From positions 3,557,001 through 3,621,000 of the forward strand of contig NZ_CP115159.1 of assembly GCF_027594425.1 (NCBI RefSeq): a stretch of 64,000 nt of DNA, given 5' to 3'. A program made the position numbers and the translations under genes. The DNA comes from Zunongwangia sp. HGR-M22. GTDB lineage: Bacteria > Bacteroidota > Bacteroidia > Flavobacteriales > Flavobacteriaceae. Numbering within the stretch: the first letter of the stretch is position 1; each line of letters starts with the position of its first letter. The notes beneath the pieces are model-generated. The model saw only the letters and a program-made list of their open reading frames with translations. It was not told the DNA's origin and ran no database searches. Positions 15,682 through 24,122 of this stretch are shown piece by piece.

Positions 15682-16057
15682 AGAGCGAATAACCAAATCC
15701 AAAACAAGCCTTTTTAAAGCTGTTTTTCCAAACACCACAAATCATTACGACACCCTCTTTGGAGGTACTGCCATGCAAATGATGGATGAAGTAGCTTTTA
15801 TCACTGCTACTAGATTTAGCCGGCAACGTATGGTAACCGTGAGTAGTGATCGGATTGATTTCCAAAAACCTATTCCTGCTGGCACTATTGTAGAACTTAT
15901 TGGTAAAGTAGCCCATGTTGGAAATTCCAGTTTAAAAGTAAATGTCGAGATCTTTATTGAAGAAATGTACTCAGATCATAGAGAACAGGCCGTAAAAGGA
16001 GAATTTACCCTTGTAGCAATAGACAAAGACAAAAAGCCAGTGCCTTTACAACTATAA
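15671..16057 (+). CDS. Acyl-CoA thioesterase, hotdog fold
   Basis: A 128-residue single hotdog-domain protein of the YciA/BFIT type: VFPNTTNHYDTLFGGTAMQMMDEVAFITATRFS is the long hotdog helix with the catalytic Asp region, followed by VTVSSDRIDFQKPIPAGTIVELIGKV. It hydrolyses acyl-CoA to free acid and CoA in the cytoplasm. Its start overlaps the PAS gene by 11 bp, making it the last gene of the DUF2805-PAS-thioesterase unit; a perfect hairpin follows 4 bp after the stop. Confidence 0.9.
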   Translation: MTIEERITKSKTSLFKAVFPNTTNHYDTLFGGTAMQMMDEVAFITATRFSRQRMVTVSSDRIDFQKPIPAGTIVELIGKVAHVGNSSLKVNVEIFIEEMYSDHREQAVKGEFTLVAIDKDKKPVPLQL

Positions 16058-16060
16058 AAA

Positions 16061-16086
16061 AGCCATGATACAATTGTATCATGGCT
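16061..16086. terminator. Perfect 26-bp palindrome, terminator-like
   Basis: Arms AGCCATGATAC and GTATCATGGCT flank AATT, making a fully self-complementary 26-mer, preceded by an A-run right after the thioesterase stop. No long T-run follows on the plus strand; read from the minus strand it would end in a T-run. Confidence 0.6.
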
Positions 16087-16114
16087 TCAAAAATATTCGG
16101 GGCAAAAAAGTGAA

Positions 16115-16213
16115 TTATTTAGTTGTAAAACAAACTGCAGGAACATCAGATGTCTTCTTTTTATTTCTGATATCCGAAATCTTAAAAAGCTCATCAAATA
16201 GAACTAAAAGCAT
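16115..16213 (-). CDS. Possible 32-aa micro-ORF
   Basis: An ATG-to-TAA frame on the minus strand encoding MLLVLFDELFKISDI and a further 17 residues (NKKKTSDVPAVCFTTK at the end). Its stop lies 29 bp from the palindrome at 16061, which in this direction would be followed by a T-run and could serve as its terminator. The arrangement is suggestive, but the length is too short to prove coding. Confidence 0.25.
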   Translation of the reverse strand: MLLVLFDELFKISDIRNKKKTSDVPAVCFTTK

Positions 16214-16499
16214 ATTTTAGTAAAGACCAATAAGCGTTTTATATTATTATTCCTCACTATTTAAAACATTCTATCATAATATATACGGACTTTTAGAGAA
16301 AAAGGTTTTAAATTAAATTTATTCAGAATAAAAATCACGCAAAAACTTAAATCATCATCATTTCAATAAAATAAACAAAGTTGCTTTTAACTTAGGTTTA
16401 TCAAAAGATTAAGAATGAATTACATCATAATCGCCAAAAAAATGCCTTCTTTCATAGTAGATTTAAGAAGTGGAATTGAACTAAACGAGTGGGCAAAAT

Positions 16500-17234
16500 A
16501 TGATACTGAAGGACAAAGTAGCTTTTATTACAGGAGCAAGCAGTGGCATTGGGAAAGCCATTGCTATAAAATTATCTAAGGAAAACTGTAAGATAGTATT
16601 AGCGAGTAGAAATATAGAAAAGCTTAAGGAAATCCAGAAGGATATAAAAACCGAAAGCCTTCTAATTGAAATGGATGTAAGCCAAACAGATAGTGTTGCT
16701 AATGGATTTAAAAAGGCAGTAGCAAAATTTAAAACTATTGATATTCTAGTAAATTCTGCAGGCGTAATGCCACTAACTTATTTAAAAAACAGGCATTTAG
16801 ATGAATGGCTACAAACCATTGAAGTAAATGTAAAAGGAACATTAAGATGTATCCATGCAGTTCTTCCGCAAATGAAAAGTAAGGAAAGTGGGCATATTAT
16901 AAATATATCTTCTGTCGATGGTAAGGAAGTTTACGAAGGTGGTGCTATCTATGGAGCTTCTAAATCGGCTATCATTACATTATCCAGAGCGATGAGAATG
17001 GAACTTTCTCCCGATTATAATATTAGAGTAACCTGTATAGAACCAGGAACTGTAGAAACTAATCTTAGAGATAACATTACCGACGAAGAGCTTCTTAATG
17101 ACAAAAATTACGATAATGACAAAGAACCTAAACTGCAATCTAAAAATATAGCAGATGCAGTAATTTACGCTTTATCCCAACCAGACAGCGTGAATGTGAA
17201 CGAATTATTAATTAAACCAACAGGAAAATCATAA
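16500..17234 (+). CDS. Short-chain dehydrogenase/reductase
   Basis: A 244-residue classical SDR. The cofactor motif TGASSGIG is at residues 11-18, NSAG at 85-88, and the catalytic set includes the ISS serines near 137 and Tyr151-x3-Lys155 in the YGASK motif. PG followed by T (EPGTVET) lies after the active site as usual. Basic Arg37 after the second strand suggests NADP preference. The substrate is unknown. A small glycine-rich protein gene starts 11 bp downstream, forming a two-gene unit that ends in a strong terminator. Confidence 0.93.
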   Translation: MILKDKVAFITGASSGIGKAIAIKLSKENCKIVLASRNIEKLKEIQKDIKTESLLIEMDVSQTDSVANGFKKAVAKFKTIDILVNSAGVMPLTYLKNRHLDEWLQTIEVNVKGTLRCIHAVLPQMKSKESGHIINISSVDGKEVYEGGAIYGASKSAIITLSRAMRMELSPDYNIRVTCIEPGTVETNLRDNITDEELLNDKNYDNDKEPKLQSKNIADAVIYALSQPDSVNVNELLIKPTGKS

Positions 17235-17245
17235 ACAATTTAAAT

Positions 17246-17467
17246 ATGAAAGAGCAAGTAAGATCAACAGGAAAATGGATAGCGGGATATTTAGCAGCAA
17301 AGGCTGGTAAAAAAGTTGTAGCAAAAAGCGGATTAATAGGATTAGGATTTGGAGCCGCAGCTGGTGGTGCTTATATAGGATACAAGCTTCTAAAAAAATT
17401 AAAAAGACAAGAAGATATTAGCCACAACAACCACGAAATTAAAGGAGAAAAGAAAATCGTTGTTTAA
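17246..17467 (+). CDS. Small glycine-rich protein with one hydrophobic segment
   Basis: A 73-residue protein with a central hydrophobic Gly/Ala segment (GLIGLGFGAAAGGAYIGYKLL) flanked by Lys-rich ends. The pattern of spaced Gly suggests a glycine-zipper membrane helix. No family is recognised. It starts 11 bp after the SDR stop and is followed by a terminator, so it is likely expressed with the SDR. Confidence 0.7.
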   Translation: MKEQVRSTGKWIAGYLAAKAGKKVVAKSGLIGLGFGAAAGGAYIGYKLLKKLKRQEDISHNNHEIKGEKKIVV

Positions 17468-17491
17468 CAACCACTTCCTTTTAAAATATAA

Positions 17492-17521
17492 AAAAAAGCC
17501 AGAATGAATCTGGCTTTTTTT
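17492..17521. terminator. Bidirectional terminator
   Basis: AAAAAAGCCAG and CTGGCTTTTTT arms around AATGAAT, lying between converging genes that end at 17467 and 17563. Confidence 0.88.
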
Positions 17522-17562
17522 ATACTTCATTTATAAGAATCAATATATCTAGCTTCAACTAA

Positions 17563-17970
17563 TCACGAACATTTATCACAAAGTCCTTTTACCACCAGAT
17601 TCGCATCGGTAGCTTTAAAACCGTTAGGCAGACTAATATTGGGTATTGTTTGATCGGTAAGACATTGCGTTTCCCCACATTTAGAACAATGAAAGTGTAA
17701 ATGCAATTTATCACTAACATTACCTTCTTCTGATGTTTGCAGCGCATATTTTGCTATACCGCTACCGTCTTCAATTTTATGTACCAGACCTTTTTCTTCA
17801 AACAATTTCAAACTTCTAAAAAGCGTGGTGCGTTCAGTTTTATCAAAAGCTGCTTCAATATCATTTAAGCTCATCGCTAAAGATTCTTGCGCCATAAATT
17901 TATACACCAACAAACGTACTGCTGTGGGCCTAATCCCTTTTGCTTTTAAAATATCTTCTATTTTTTGCAT
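17563..17970 (-). CDS. Fur-family metalloregulator in a metal efflux operon
   Basis: A 135-residue Fur-family repressor. Residues 1-80 form the winged helix (KGIRPTAVRLLVYKFM, ERTTLFRSLKLFEEKGLVHKI); the second domain has HLHFHCSKCGETQCL and the C-terminal GLCDKC, two CxxC pairs that make the structural zinc site. Length and motifs fit the Zur/Fur/PerR family but do not decide which metal it senses. It starts 4 bp after the adaptor gene and so is the last gene of the efflux operon, a position that suggests it regulates metal export in step with the pump. A candidate operator lies upstream of the first gene of the operon (23976-23990). Confidence 0.88.
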   Translation of the reverse strand: MQKIEDILKAKGIRPTAVRLLVYKFMAQESLAMSLNDIEAAFDKTERTTLFRSLKLFEEKGLVHKIEDGSGIAKYALQTSEEGNVSDKLHLHFHCSKCGETQCLTDQTIPNISLPNGFKATDANLVVKGLCDKCS

Positions 17971-17974
17971 ACTA

Positions 17975-19165
17975 TTAATGTTCGTGGCCGCCTTCGCCTT
18001 TATTCATTTCTGCCTGCAAATAATAAGCATTATTTAAAGCAAATTTTGCGCCTTTCTCTTCAGGGTTCATAAATGTAATACTTATCCAGTCGCCATCTTC
18101 AATACCGGTTTTAACTTCAACAGTAGAAAAGATCCATTTGTCATTATTTTTTTCAGCTTTAAAAATAAAATCTCTATCGTTCTCAGTAAAAATAGCTGCT
18201 GTTGGTAAAGCCTCAGTTTCATTATTTTCAGTAATAATTCTTCCCGTAAGATACATTCCGGGAATTAGGTTTTTAGGCTTATTTTCAATTTCAGCATGAA
18301 TATGAACAGCTTTGGGATTTTCTTCAAACGCCTGCCCTACCGAGATGATTACGGCTTCCATTTCTAAATCGGGTCTTGATTTTAAAGAAATCATCACTTT
18401 TTGCCCATTTTCGACATTTTGGATGTCTTTTTCAAAAACCATTAAATCTGCATGAACATCCTTGGTATTTAGTATTTCGAAAAGTTCGGTTTGCGCATCT
18501 ACATACTGTCCCGTTTTTACATTCACTTTTTCAACAGCACCGTTAATCGGACTAATTATAGGAACTTGTTGGTATATCTTGCCTTGTATGATCTGCTTTG
18601 GATTGATATTTAGCAATTTTAGTTGCGCTTTTAAACCACTCGTAGCTTGTTTTGCATTCTGAAATTCGGTTTCTGTAATCTGAAATTTTTCTCCGGAAGA
18701 CACCCCGGCATCATAAAGCTTCTTTTGGCGTGCGTATTCTTTTTCTTTAAGTTGAAATTGATTAAATGCATTTAAAAACCGAGTTTGAATATCCACAATT
18801 TCAGGATGCGAAATATAGGCTAATACCTGTCCTTTATTTACCTGATGCCCTTCAATCACCTCGATACTTTTAATATTTGCACCGTAAACTGTAGTTACCG
18901 AAGCCTCATTTTGCGGCGGTACTTCTAATTGTCCATTCGCTTTTACCATCCCTGCCATATTTCGAAGCTTTACTTCACCAATTTCTATGGCTAAAGCATC
19001 AAATTGTGAGGCACTAATTTCAACTCCGTTTAATTCTTCATGCGAATTTTCTTCAGCATTAATTTTTGAAGTATTTGATTTCTCTGCAACTTCTTTCGTT
19101 TCAGCATTTCCGCAGGCTATTAAAAAGCCCAATGCAAGCAAACTTATAATTGAATATATTTTCAT
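17975..19165 (-). CDS. CzcB/CusB-type periplasmic adaptor of heavy-metal RND pump
   Basis: A 396-residue lipoprotein (lipobox LIACG, Cys near residue 18). It has the membrane fusion protein architecture: beta-barrel start, GHQVNKGQVLAYI and PINGAVEKVNVKTGQYV halves of the lipoyl-like domain around a coiled-coil hairpin (about 125-190), then the DVHADLMVFEKDIQNVENGQ beta-barrel domain. The C-terminus is His-rich (GGHEH). It joins the inner-membrane pump to the outer-membrane channel. The gene lies 50 bp after the pump fusion gene and 4 bp before the Fur-family regulator. Confidence 0.9.
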   Translation of the reverse strand: MKIYSIISLLALGFLIACGNAETKEVAEKSNTSKINAEENSHEELNGVEISASQFDALAIEIGEVKLRNMAGMVKANGQLEVPPQNEASVTTVYGANIKSIEVIEGHQVNKGQVLAYISHPEIVDIQTRFLNAFNQFQLKEKEYARQKKLYDAGVSSGEKFQITETEFQNAKQATSGLKAQLKLLNINPKQIIQGKIYQQVPIISPINGAVEKVNVKTGQYVDAQTELFEILNTKDVHADLMVFEKDIQNVENGQKVMISLKSRPDLEMEAVIISVGQAFEENPKAVHIHAEIENKPKNLIPGMYLTGRIITENNETEALPTAAIFTENDRDFIFKAEKNNDKWIFSTVEVKTGIEDGDWISITFMNPEEKGAKFALNNAYYLQAEMNKGEGGHEH

Positions 19166-19215
19166 TGATTTTCGTTTTATTTTGTTTTCAGCAATTCACT
19201 AAAAACCTAATGTGA

Positions 19216-22200
19216 TTAAATCTTGGTTACCAAGTAAAATTTCATTTCAGCATAAGCCAGTACATATTCTCTGGCGGCATCGATAGCATCCAGCTCGGTT
19301 TGCAAAGCTTCTTCAAGGTTTTGAATAAAAGCTACATAATCTAGTGCGCCTTCATTGTAGGCTATAATTGTTCCTTTTCGCTGTTTTTCAGCAATCAATA
19401 AAGCTTCTTGTTCATAATATTCCCAAGAAATTTTCCAACTTTGGTATTTTTGTAAGGCTTGTTTTCGTTGCATCAAAAACTCCTGTTTGGCAAAATTAGA
19501 GGCTCGATTAGCAATTTCAGCATCGATTTTTGCTGCTTTAGTATTCCCATAACTCTTTCCGCTTAAAAAAGGAATTGAAATACCGGCTTGATACATCACG
19601 TACCCGTCTTCTCCTTCAACTTCCTGTTGACCATATTGCAGATTCAAGGTGGGTAGAAAATTTGATTTTTCTTTTTTGAAATTTGCTTCTGCTACCTGTT
19701 TTTGTTGTTCCGCAGCATCCAAATAAGGATGTCTGGAAGATTTACCTTCAAAACTATTTTCAATTGATTCCATCAATAATGAAGAAGTGACCGTCACATC
19801 CTGGCTTTCGCCTAGCCATAAATTCAATTCACTTAACGTATTGATGTAAGTAACTTTAGATTGCCGTGCTTTTACCAGAATTTGATTTACCTTATTTTGA
19901 GCGTTCAATTTCTCTAATTCCGATATTTCTTCAACTTCATATCTCAAATTAACAGCATCATTAAATTTCCCGTAAATAGAATCAAGCTCTTTATAAAGTT
20001 CAAACTTTCGCTTTGCTACATAAGCCTCTCCCCAAAGTTTTCGGATTTTTGTAGCCACTTCGATTTTGGATAAATTCAGCTGATTTTCTGCTAATTTTAA
20101 TTTCTCTTTCTGAAGTTTTAATGCGGAAGCAATTCCGAAGACATTTATATTTTGCTGGCTAAAACCAATACGAGTGTACACCCCATTTCCGTTATCCAGC
20201 TCTTCCCCGGCTGTAAAAATGGTTGTTTTCCCGAAATCCCAAGCATTCTTTTTTAGAGCTTCCTCTTTTTTAACTTCCAGTTGCTTGTTCTTTAACAGCG
20301 GATAATTTTCCAATCCTATTTCAACCGCCTGATGCATAGTGACTTCCGGTAACAGCTCTATTTCCTGAGCATTACTAAAGTTTGGCAAAACCATCAATAC
20401 AACGAAACCAGCTCCTGCTAACTTTCTGCTATTTATTTTGAAATTAAAGCCACCTTCTTCTACCCATTTATATAAAATCGGCAACACAAAAAGCGTCAAT
20501 AAAGTTGAAGTTATTAATCCGCCAATTACTACTGTCGCTAAGGGTCGCTGCACCTCGGCCCCGGCTGAACTTGAAATTGCCATTGGCAGAAAACCAAGCA
20601 CATCGGTTAGTGCGGTTAATAAAATTGGTCGGATTCTTCTTTTTGTTCCTCGTGAAATTCGTTGTTTCAAATTGGTTTCTCCATCTTCTTTCAGTTCATT
20701 TAAACTACTTATTAAAACAAGACCATTTAACACCGCAACCCCAAAAAGAACAATAAAACCAACTCCCGCTGAAATACTAAACGGCATTCCGCGTAACCAA
20801 AGTGAAATAATCCCGCCAATAGCGGCTAAAGGAATTGCCATATAAATCATTAGTGTCTGTTTAAAAGATTTTAATGCAAAATAGATAAGAATAAAAATGA
20901 GTAGTAAGGCTATGGGAACTACAATTTTTAAACGTTCACTCGCTCTTTCTAGATTCTCGAAAGCACCACCATACCGTACAAAATAGCCAGCAGGTAACTC
21001 TAGCTCGGCATCTAATTTATTCTGAATATCATGCACGACAGACTTCACATCTCGATCCCGAATATTAATTCCAACATAAGTTCTTCGATTGGTATTATCT
21101 CGACTAATCTGCATGGGTCCCGGCTGATAGCTAATTGTTGCGAGTTCGCTTAAAGGCACACTACTTCCGTCTGGTAGATTAATGTACAATTGCTCGATAT
21201 TCGATATATTTTGACGGTTTTCTTCTTCAAGCCGAACTACCAAATCAAATTTTCGTTCACCTTCAAAAACTACTCCGGCTTTAGATCCTGCAAATGCAGT
21301 TTCTATCATTTGGTTTACGCTTTCGATAGTTACACCGTAGCGCGCCATTTGCGATCTGTCGTAATCTACCGTAATTTGTGGTAAACCGGCGGTGGCTTCT
21401 ACCTTCATATCGGCTACGCCTTCGATTCCTGAAATAAGATCCCCTATTTCCTGAGCTTTTTCAGCAAGGATATTTAAATCTTCACCATACAATTTTACAG
21501 CAACATCTTCTCGAATTCCGGTTAACAATTCATTAAAACGCATTTCTACTGGTTGAGTAAACTCATAGCTTACTCCGGGAATTTCGCTTATAGTTTGCTT
21601 CATTTTTTTAATAAGCTCATCCTTTGTTTCCGCAGAAGTCCATTCAGATTTTGGTTTTAGAATAACAAAACTGTCCCCAATATCCATCGGCATAGGATCG
21701 GTTGGTACTTCAGAAACACCAAATCGTGTAACCACTTGCTCTACTTCGGGAAAATGATTTAATAAAAGATTCTCAATTTTCGTTGAAGTTGCTACCCCTT
21801 CAGAAAGCGAACTTCCTGGTTTTAAAATTACATGAAATGCAATATCGCCTTCATCTAACTGCGGAATAAATTCGCCTCCCATTCTACTAAAAAGATAACC
21901 GGCAAAAACCAACAAAATTATTGCTGAGCAAACAATCCATTTAGAAGCTTTTAATGATTTTTGAAGCAAAGGCTCGTATTTTTGCTGAAGCCATCCTACA
22001 AAGCGATCTCCCCATCCTAATTTGTCTGACTTTTTGTTTTTCAGAAATAATGCGGAAATCATTGGCACGTAGGTTAAACACAAGATCATGGCTCCCAGCA
22101 TTGCAAATATGAAAGTTAGCGCCATCGGTTTAAACATTTTCCCTTCGACACCCTCTAAAGCTAAAATTGGTAAAAAGACAATCAAAATTATCGCCTGACC

Positions 22201-23547
22201 GAAGAATGCAGAATTCATCATTTTTTTAGATGACATACTTACCAGTTTATCCTTTTCAGTTTGATGGAGTTTATTGGTAATCGATTTTCTACTAAATATA
22301 AAAACCGTACTTTCTACAATAATCACTGCGCCATCTACAATAATCCCAAAATCGATCGCACCAAGGCTCATTAAATTGGCCCAAACATCAAAAATATTCA
22401 TCAAAATAAAAGCGAAAAACAAGGATAGCGGGATGGTGCTGGCAACAATTAAGCCGCCTCGAAAATTACCAAGTAAAAGCACCAAAACAAATATTACAAT
22501 GAGTCCGCCTTCCAGTAAGTTGCTTTTCACAGTAGTTGTAGTATTCGCAATAAGCTCGCTACGATCTAAAAAAGGCTTGATAAAAACTCCGTCCGGCAAA
22601 GACTTTTGGATTTGAGCTATTCTATCTTTTACGTTTTCTACAACTTCATTAGAATTTGCTCCTTTCAGCATTAAAACACTTCCGCCAACTGCTTCTCCGT
22701 TTCCATTTTTAGTGAGCACTCCGTATCTAATTGCATTTCCTATACGAACCTGTGCTACATCTGCGATGGAAATAGGAAACTTTTCATTTTTAACGACAAT
22801 ATTCTCAATATCCGAAATTGATTTTGTGAGTCCTTCTCCTCGAATAAAATTAGCCTGATGGTTTTTCTCGATATATGCGCCGCCTGTATTTTGATTATTG
22901 TTTTGTAAGGCTTCAAAAACTTCAGCCATCGTCACCTGCATCGAACGCAAATCGTCGGGATTCACAGCAACTTCATATTGCTTGATTTTCCCACCGATGC
23001 TATTTACTTCCACTACACCGGGAACCATTGCAAATTGGCGTTTTACAATCCAATCCTGAATGCTGCGTAATTTTGTTGGTGTGTATTCGTCTTTAAATTC
23101 AGAGTCAACTTCTAGCGTATACTGGTAAATTTCCCCTAATCCTGTAGAAATAGGTCCCATAAATGGCTCACCAAAACCTTCGGGAATATCTTTTTTCACC
23201 TTAGCAAGTTGTTCCGCAACTAATTGGCGTGGCAAATAAGTACCAATATCATCGTTAAAAACGATAGTAACCACAGATAATCCGAATCTGGAAACCGACC
23301 GGATTTCTTTAACCTCCGGTAAATTCCCCATCGCAACTTCTACAGGATAGGTTACAAATTGCTCGATATCTTCAGTTCCTAAATTAGGCGCCTGTGTAAT
23401 TATTTGAATTTGATTATTGGTAATATCGGGTTGTGCATCTACAGGAACTTGTTGCATACTCCAAACTCCGGCGGCAATAAGCACTATGGTAAACAACCCG
23501 ATGATAAATTTGTTATTGACAGAAAAGTCAATGATTCTATTAATCAT
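19216..23547 (-). CDS. CzcA-type heavy-metal RND pump fused to an outer-membrane factor
   Basis: A 1443-residue protein. Residues 1 to about 1035 are a full HME-family RND pump with 12 membrane helices and two large periplasmic loops; helix 4 carries DFGIIVDGAVIIVE with Asp399, Asp405 and Glu412, the proton-relay pattern of zinc/cobalt/nickel-type (CzcA, HME1) pumps, unlike the copper/silver CusA type. From about 1065 to the end comes a TolC/CzcC-like outer-membrane factor with the paired coiled-coil pattern. The junction (GFVVLMVLPNFSNAQ) looks like a complete signal peptide with an SNA-Q cleavage site. Proton-driven metal export across both membranes is the expected role. Other Bacteroidota carry comparable fusions. 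Confidence 0.92.
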   Translation of the reverse strand: MINRIIDFSVNNKFIIGLFTIVLIAAGVWSMQQVPVDAQPDITNNQIQIITQAPNLGTEDIEQFVTYPVEVAMGNLPEVKEIRSVSRFGLSVVTIVFNDDIGTYLPRQLVAEQLAKVKKDIPEGFGEPFMGPISTGLGEIYQYTLEVDSEFKDEYTPTKLRSIQDWIVKRQFAMVPGVVEVNSIGGKIKQYEVAVNPDDLRSMQVTMAEVFEALQNNNQNTGGAYIEKNHQANFIRGEGLTKSISDIENIVVKNEKFPISIADVAQVRIGNAIRYGVLTKNGNGEAVGGSVLMLKGANSNEVVENVKDRIAQIQKSLPDGVFIKPFLDRSELIANTTTTVKSNLLEGGLIVIFVLVLLLGNFRGGLIVASTIPLSLFFAFILMNIFDVWANLMSLGAIDFGIIVDGAVIIVESTVFIFSRKSITNKLHQTEKDKLVSMSSKKMMNSAFFGQAIILIVFLPILALEGVEGKMFKPMALTFIFAMLGAMILCLTYVPMISALFLKNKKSDKLGWGDRFVGWLQQKYEPLLQKSLKASKWIVCSAIILLVFAGYLFSRMGGEFIPQLDEGDIAFHVILKPGSSLSEGVATSTKIENLLLNHFPEVEQVVTRFGVSEVPTDPMPMDIGDSFVILKPKSEWTSAETKDELIKKMKQTISEIPGVSYEFTQPVEMRFNELLTGIREDVAVKLYGEDLNILAEKAQEIGDLISGIEGVADMKVEATAGLPQITVDYDRSQMARYGVTIESVNQMIETAFAGSKAGVVFEGERKFDLVVRLEEENRQNISNIEQLYINLPDGSSVPLSELATISYQPGPMQISRDNTNRRTYVGINIRDRDVKSVVHDIQNKLDAELELPAGYFVRYGGAFENLERASERLKIVVPIALLLIFILIYFALKSFKQTLMIYMAIPLAAIGGIISLWLRGMPFSISAGVGFIVLFGVAVLNGLVLISSLNELKEDGETNLKQRISRGTKRRIRPILLTALTDVLGFLPMAISSSAGAEVQRPLATVVIGGLITSTLLTLFVLPILYKWVEEGGFNFKINSRKLAGAGFVVLMVLPNFSNAQEIELLPEVTMHQAVEIGLENYPLLKNKQLEVKKEEALKKNAWDFGKTTIFTAGEELDNGNGVYTRIGFSQQNINVFGIASALKLQKEKLKLAENQLNLSKIEVATKIRKLWGEAYVAKRKFELYKELDSIYGKFNDAVNLRYEVEEISELEKLNAQNKVNQILVKARQSKVTYINTLSELNLWLGESQDVTVTSSLLMESIENSFEGKSSRHPYLDAAEQQKQVAEANFKKEKSNFLPTLNLQYGQQEVEGEDGYVMYQAGISIPFLSGKSYGNTKAAKIDAEIANRASNFAKQEFLMQRKQALQKYQSWKISWEYYEQEALLIAEKQRKGTIIAYNEGALDYVAFIQNLEEALQTELDAIDAAREYVLAYAEMKFYLVTKI

Positions 23548-23648
23548 CAGAAAATTGATTTAAATTCAGAAATAGGAAATAAGAAGAAGTTTATTGCTGA
23601 AAAAATTCAGCCTAAATCTTCTAAAATAAATTGATTTTCACTTCTGAA

Positions 23649-23951
23649 CTAAACCTGCGGAGGCGGTATAAAATGATCTGTAAATGCTGAAGAAGTTGTG
23701 ATTAAATAACCAAAATGTGCACTTAAAACCGAAGGATTAGAAATTTCGAAATTCGGCAAATTATAGGTCATCATATGATTGTGGCAACATTGGCAGTAAC
23801 AAAATGGTGTACATAAATCGACTGCGCCATCATGATCGCTATGACTTTCTACGACATGAGTGTGCTCTTCATTATCGCTTGCAACATCTGAACATGGCAA
23901 AAAGCTAAGCGACAAGAATAAAACAGCTAATATGATTCCTATAAATTTCAC
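23649..23951 (-). CDS. Small Cys/His-rich exported protein of the efflux operon
   Basis: A 100-residue protein starting at GTG 23951 (the frame closes with a stop two codons upstream). It has a signal peptide, a His/Asp/Glu-rich stretch (EEHTHVVESHSDHDG) and a Cys cluster, CTPFCYCQCCHNH, that should bind soft or borderline metal ions. The C-terminal part has no recognisable motif and ends in PPPQV. It resembles the small Cys/His-rich proteins (DUF6660-like) found next to Czc genes in flavobacteria. It is first in the operon, 101 bp before the pump gene, and may act as a periplasmic metal buffer or sensor. Confidence 0.75.
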   Translation of the reverse strand: MKFIGIILAVLFLSLSFLPCSDVASDNEEHTHVVESHSDHDGAVDLCTPFCYCQCCHNHMMTYNLPNFEISNPSVLSAHFGYLITTSSAFTDHFIPPPQV

Positions 23952-23975
23952 AACTCAAATATAACATAGCATATC

Positions 23976-23990
23976 TGCAATAGCATTGCA
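23976..23990. promoter_or_regulatory. Inverted repeat, candidate operator for Fur-family regulator
   Basis: TGCAATAGCATTGCA is a perfect inverted repeat (6-3-6), 25-39 bp upstream of the GTG start. It is nested within a wider pair, ATCTGCAA at 23973-23980 and TTGCAGAT at 24006-24013. Spacing and palindromic form suit a Fur-family dimer, but I cannot show binding. Confidence 0.5.
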
Positions 23991-24122
23991 ATTATTCAAA
24001 ATTAGTTGCAGATCTTCTAAATTCCTAAAATCGACTTAAAGTTTTTATAATTTCCGGCATCTGTTCGCTACTGAAATTCTTTACGCTTAATAATTCTGTA
24101 TCTTTAAAAGAAAAGACCTAAC

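Larger units (their letters stand above)
16058..16499. other. Intergenic stretch with palindrome and possible micro-ORF
   Basis: Between the thioesterase and SDR genes. It contains the perfect palindrome at 16061-16086 and a possible 32-codon minus-strand frame at 16115-16213. The remainder is A/T-rich with no other signal that I can support. Confidence 0.6.

Noticed and set aside
16415-16579. Plus-strand frame starting MNYIIIAKKMPSFI and running into the SDR gene
   Set aside because: It overlaps the SDR Rossmann region in another frame, and the SDR motifs fix the real frame.
20438-20845. 135-codon frame on the plus strand inside the CzcA-type pump gene
   Set aside because: It lies fully antisense to a well-supported RND domain and its translation has no recognisable features; an antisense shadow.
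23956-23963. TATATTTG on the minus strand as -7 box for the metal efflux operon
   Set aside because: It ends 4 bp before the GTG start, and no -33 element lies at the usual distance.
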